A stretch of 64,000 bases of DNA from Ridgeia piscesae (taxonomy: Eukaryota > Annelida > Polychaeta > Sabellida > Siboglinidae): assembly GCA_025642075.2 (NCBI GenBank), contig JAODUO010000866.1, forward strand, positions 109,501 through 173,500. The letters run 5' to 3'. Positions within the stretch are counted from its first letter, which is position 1; every line of letters begins with the position of its first letter. Under the pieces are notes generated by a model. That model was given only the letters and a program-made list of their open reading frames with translations, was not told where the DNA came from and did not search any database. Shown here in pieces: positions 61,701 through 64,000 of this stretch. Made by a program: the position numbers and the translations under genes.

Positions 61701-63320
61701 TTTTTATGAATATGTACAGATAATGGATTTTATTACACTGTATATAAAAATGGCCAATAAACCCGGTACCAGGTTTATGTTACAGAAACAAATACTTATT
61801 TACATTGGCAGTCAATTATATTTACATACCATTTATTTGTTTGTTTTTATGAAGTAATAATACAATTAGCTGTTATTTTACTCAAATACATTTGGGGCGA
61901 GTAGATTTGCTTTTCTGAACTACGGGGACATGCAACAAAAATATTTCAGTGAACAAATGTGTAACAATAGTTGTTGTTTAGTTGTTGTGTAACAACAGTT
62001 GTTGTTGTTGTGTAACAATAGTTGTTGTTGTTTAGTTGTTGTTGTTATTTTTTAGTTGTTGCTAAACATATGTCTACAACAATGTAAATGTCTTCTATGT
62101 AAATTAAACAGATAATGCAGTTCAATGCTGGTCTACTCAAACTTTGGATATTTCATTAAAAGAAATGTATTGACTTTTATTAATTGACAATTCAATTAAA
62201 AAAACAATAATTTGGCTATAGAAAGAGAAATACCTGCTGCAGTATAAACTCGCATGTTTCAATTACAAGTTGGAGATGTTGGGATGAAAGTGAAAGTGCT
62301 GATTCCAGCTTCTCTTCCTCCAGTTCTGTGAATGTCCTTTCACCCTGGATAAGGACAATGGTGATGATGTAAAGAGAATGGAGGTGATGTAAGACAATGG
62401 TGATGATGTAAAATAATGGTGATGATGTAAGATAATGGTGATGATGTAGGAGAATGGAGGTGATGTAAGACAATGGAGATGATGTAAGATAATGGAGATG
62501 ATGTAAGACAATGGAGGTGATGTAAGACAATGGAGATGATGTAAGAGAATGGAGATGATGTAAGAAATGGTGATGATGTAAGATAATGGAGGTGATGTAA
62601 GACAATGGAGGTGATGTAAGATAATGGAGATGATGTAAGAAATGGTGATGATGTAAGATAATGGAGGTGATGTAAGACAATGGAGGTGATGTAAGAGAAT
62701 GGAGATGATGTAAGAAATGGTGATGATGTAAGATAATGGAGGTGATGTAAGACAATGGAGATGATGTAAGACAATGGAGGTGATGTAAGACAATGGAGGT
62801 TATGTAAGAGAATGGAGATGATGTAAGATAATGGTGATGATGTAAGACAGTGGAGGTGATGTAAGACAATGGAGATGATGTAAGACAATGGAGATGATGT
62901 AAAATAATACTAGTGGTGGTGGTAACCTGGTGACTTGTAATACAGTTGAGATGATGTCAACTTTATCAAAACTAATGTGAGATTATTGTCAAGAAACTTC
63001 TAGTTAATGAATTGTTACATAAATAACAGTTATGTATATTATACAATATGAGTAAATACTGTACTAATAAGTACTGATATAATTAATAAAATAATGAAAA
63101 TGAAAACCAAACATACTTTAAAAAAACAGGTAACAAAATAATAGACCAACTACATTACTATTTATTATTCAAATTAATTTGTTATAGATAAAACATACAT
63201 ATTATTCTATTGTTCTTTGGAACACAAACCTTGATGTGAAGCTTTTGTAGTATTCTAGAGAGCAGAAGAGGAAACTTTGCACAATCTAACCCATTGATGA
63301 GGACAACCGCTTTCTTTAAA
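58770..63320 (-). CDS. COMMD10: COMM domain-containing protein 10, seven exons visible, N-terminus missing
   Basis: Exons in coding order: 63230-63320, 62234-62344, 61424-61495, 60695-60761, 60228-60367, 59280-59339, 58770-58859. They total 209 residues. The reading begins [12 protein letters not shown] (its first codon is completed by the missing exon), then [44 protein letters not shown] and [10 protein letters not shown]. The COMM domain follows ([45 protein letters not shown]). Order and spacing match COMMD10. COMMD proteins form the ring-like part of the Commander complex with CCDC22/CCDC93, acting in endosomal cargo recycling. The acceptor at 60,367 is weak but is the only one I found that keeps phase. 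The C-terminus runs about 20 residues beyond the usual end. The first exon, about 15 residues, was not found and may lie past 64,000. Confidence 0.92.
59805..60015 (+). pseudogene. LINE polymerase C-terminal remnant in COMMD10 intron
   Basis: The frame 59,811-60,014 reads [19 protein letters not shown], then [18 protein letters not shown] and ILKQKCTW. This parallels the C-terminal YG-xETWR, RWPD-IS-ELW-RT and I-KRKWRW pattern of RTE/craniata-type non-LTR polymerases. It is short, lacks catalytic motifs and is antisense to COMMD10. Confidence 0.6.
61201..61270 (+). mobile_element. hAT-like miniature transposon, copy 4 (70-bp deletion derivative)
   Basis: Runs from CAGGGCTCTATGCAGG to CTGCATAAAGCTATG and is flanked by a perfect 8-bp duplication CTGGCAGA at 61,193-61,200 and 61,271-61,278. 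It retains roughly 32 bases of the left end and 38 of the right end of the family seen at 2,604 and 15,315. It lies in a COMMD10 intron. Confidence 0.88.
61955..62060. repeat. GTT-rich imperfect trinucleotide repeat
   Basis: Repeated GTTGTT and TAACAATAGTTG segments in a COMMD10 intron. Confidence 0.7.
62351..62908. repeat. 19-bp minisatellite in COMMD10 intron, about 29 copies
   Basis: The unit is GTAAGACAATGGAGGTGAT with A/G, G/T and short-deletion variants (GTAAGAAATGG). It starts 7 bases from the 3' splice site of the exon at 62,234-62,344 (acceptor on the minus strand at 62,345). Long minus-strand frames across it ([12 protein letters not shown] repeats) are artefacts, apart from the true exon at their ends. 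Confidence 0.95.
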
Positions 63321-64000
63321 CTGAAACAAACATGTACATCATCTTAGGCTCAAGCCGGGCTTGGGTGTTGTAGCCCATGTACCTCACCTACCATCTGCCT
63401 TGACCGTGTTTGGATGTGTGCTACATAACCTTTCCTGAGATTGTATTTAGCACAAGAGGTTACATAACATAGACTAGTCCTGCTTGTTCTAGTTGAGTTG
63501 CCTGTTGGCTGCTGAGGTCTTGGTTTTTAAATGCAGTGAGAAATGGGGTATTCTTTTGCGGAAGCATTCATTTTCTGTTTCTCAGTTGGACATGCAACTC
63601 AGCCCACAGACAACTCGGCCCAGGCCAGGGTTGTCTCGAGACAATTCATCCCCATTCTGAGAAAACTCAGCCCCTTCCTGAGACAATGCAGCAGAGTTGG
63701 TATAAGTACCATATAGTTATAACTTATGAGTAGTCTGTCTATTGAATGCTGCCTTCTTCCTGAATATGCTGCGTAGTTTATCGCTACACATATAGTATAT
63801 ATACATTTACTTCATTACATTAATGTACGTAACAACATTTATTTGTAATGAAGTACATTTTTTGGAAATTATTTTTATTTAATTGTCACATGGTCCAGTA
63901 TTTTTTGTTTACTTTCTTCATACTTTTTACTTCTATATTTTGCATTACTATATTCTAAATTGATGAAAGTTTACAGGTTTACCAAGTTTACAATTGCTAA
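63321..64000. other. Non-coding: upstream COMMD10 intron or flank
   Basis: Should contain, or lead to, the first COMMD10 coding exon. None with a matching phase could be identified. No other feature. Confidence 0.4.

Noticed and set aside
62216..62888. Minus-strand frames of 176-217 codons
   Set aside because: Repeat translation of the 19-bp minisatellite fused to one true COMMD10 exon (62,234-62,344).

Overview
The window is nuclear DNA from an animal. Genes are split by GT-AG introns, intergenic distances are long, microsatellites and minisatellites are abundant, and non-LTR retrotransposon and DNA-transposon debris is scattered throughout. Three conserved animal genes can be rebuilt exon by exon. 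Repeat style (tRNA-headed SINE, short hAT-like and TTAA-flanked elements, long TGCG and GT runs) fits a marine invertebrate, perhaps a lophotrochozoan, but I cannot name the species. There is no bacterial-type operon, CRISPR array or intact rRNA or tRNA gene.

Layout. 1-27,100: no recognisable protein-coding gene. It holds a dispersed 0.45-kb repeat, three copies of a hAT-like miniature transposon, a perfect 14-copy 41-bp minisatellite, a tandem 0.68-kb duplication, a 0.9-kb AT-rich inverted-repeat element, a 0.5-kb foldback element, a 40-bp minisatellite, a tRNA-derived SINE, a roughly 187-bp TGCG run and decayed LINE pieces at 24-26 kb. 27,446-38,795 (+): a complete 13-exon gene for an hnRNP M/MYEF2-type protein (606 aa, three RRMs). 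Its first intron carries an antisense 5'-truncated LINE and a TTAA-flanked miniature transposon. 38,796-50,360: 3' UTR, intergenic DNA and a 2.9-kb array of about 48 copies of a 61-bp unit. 51,608-56,858 (+): a complete 7-exon FAM221B-type gene (396 aa). 58,770-63,320 (-): COMMD10, seven exons visible, with the first coding exon missing and probably beyond the window.

All exon joins keep phase: the hnRNP M exons sum to 1,821 nt and the FAM221B exons to 1,191 nt, both divisible by three. FAM221B and COMMD10 are convergent, and a 35-bp near-perfect palindrome lies between them. The three proteins have no evident common pathway: nuclear pre-mRNA binding, an uncharacterised Cys/His-rich protein, and the endosomal Commander complex.

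The most unusual observation is in FAM221B. The intron after exon 2 begins with a 20-unit, 35-bp minisatellite whose unit is the exon/intron boundary itself, so the authentic 5' splice site is followed by a train of near-copies of that splice site. In COMMD10 a 19-bp minisatellite runs up to a 3' splice site, and in the hnRNP M gene pentanucleotide arrays run up to another. A hAT-like family has internally deleted copies of only 70 and 79 bp that still have perfect 8-bp target duplications.
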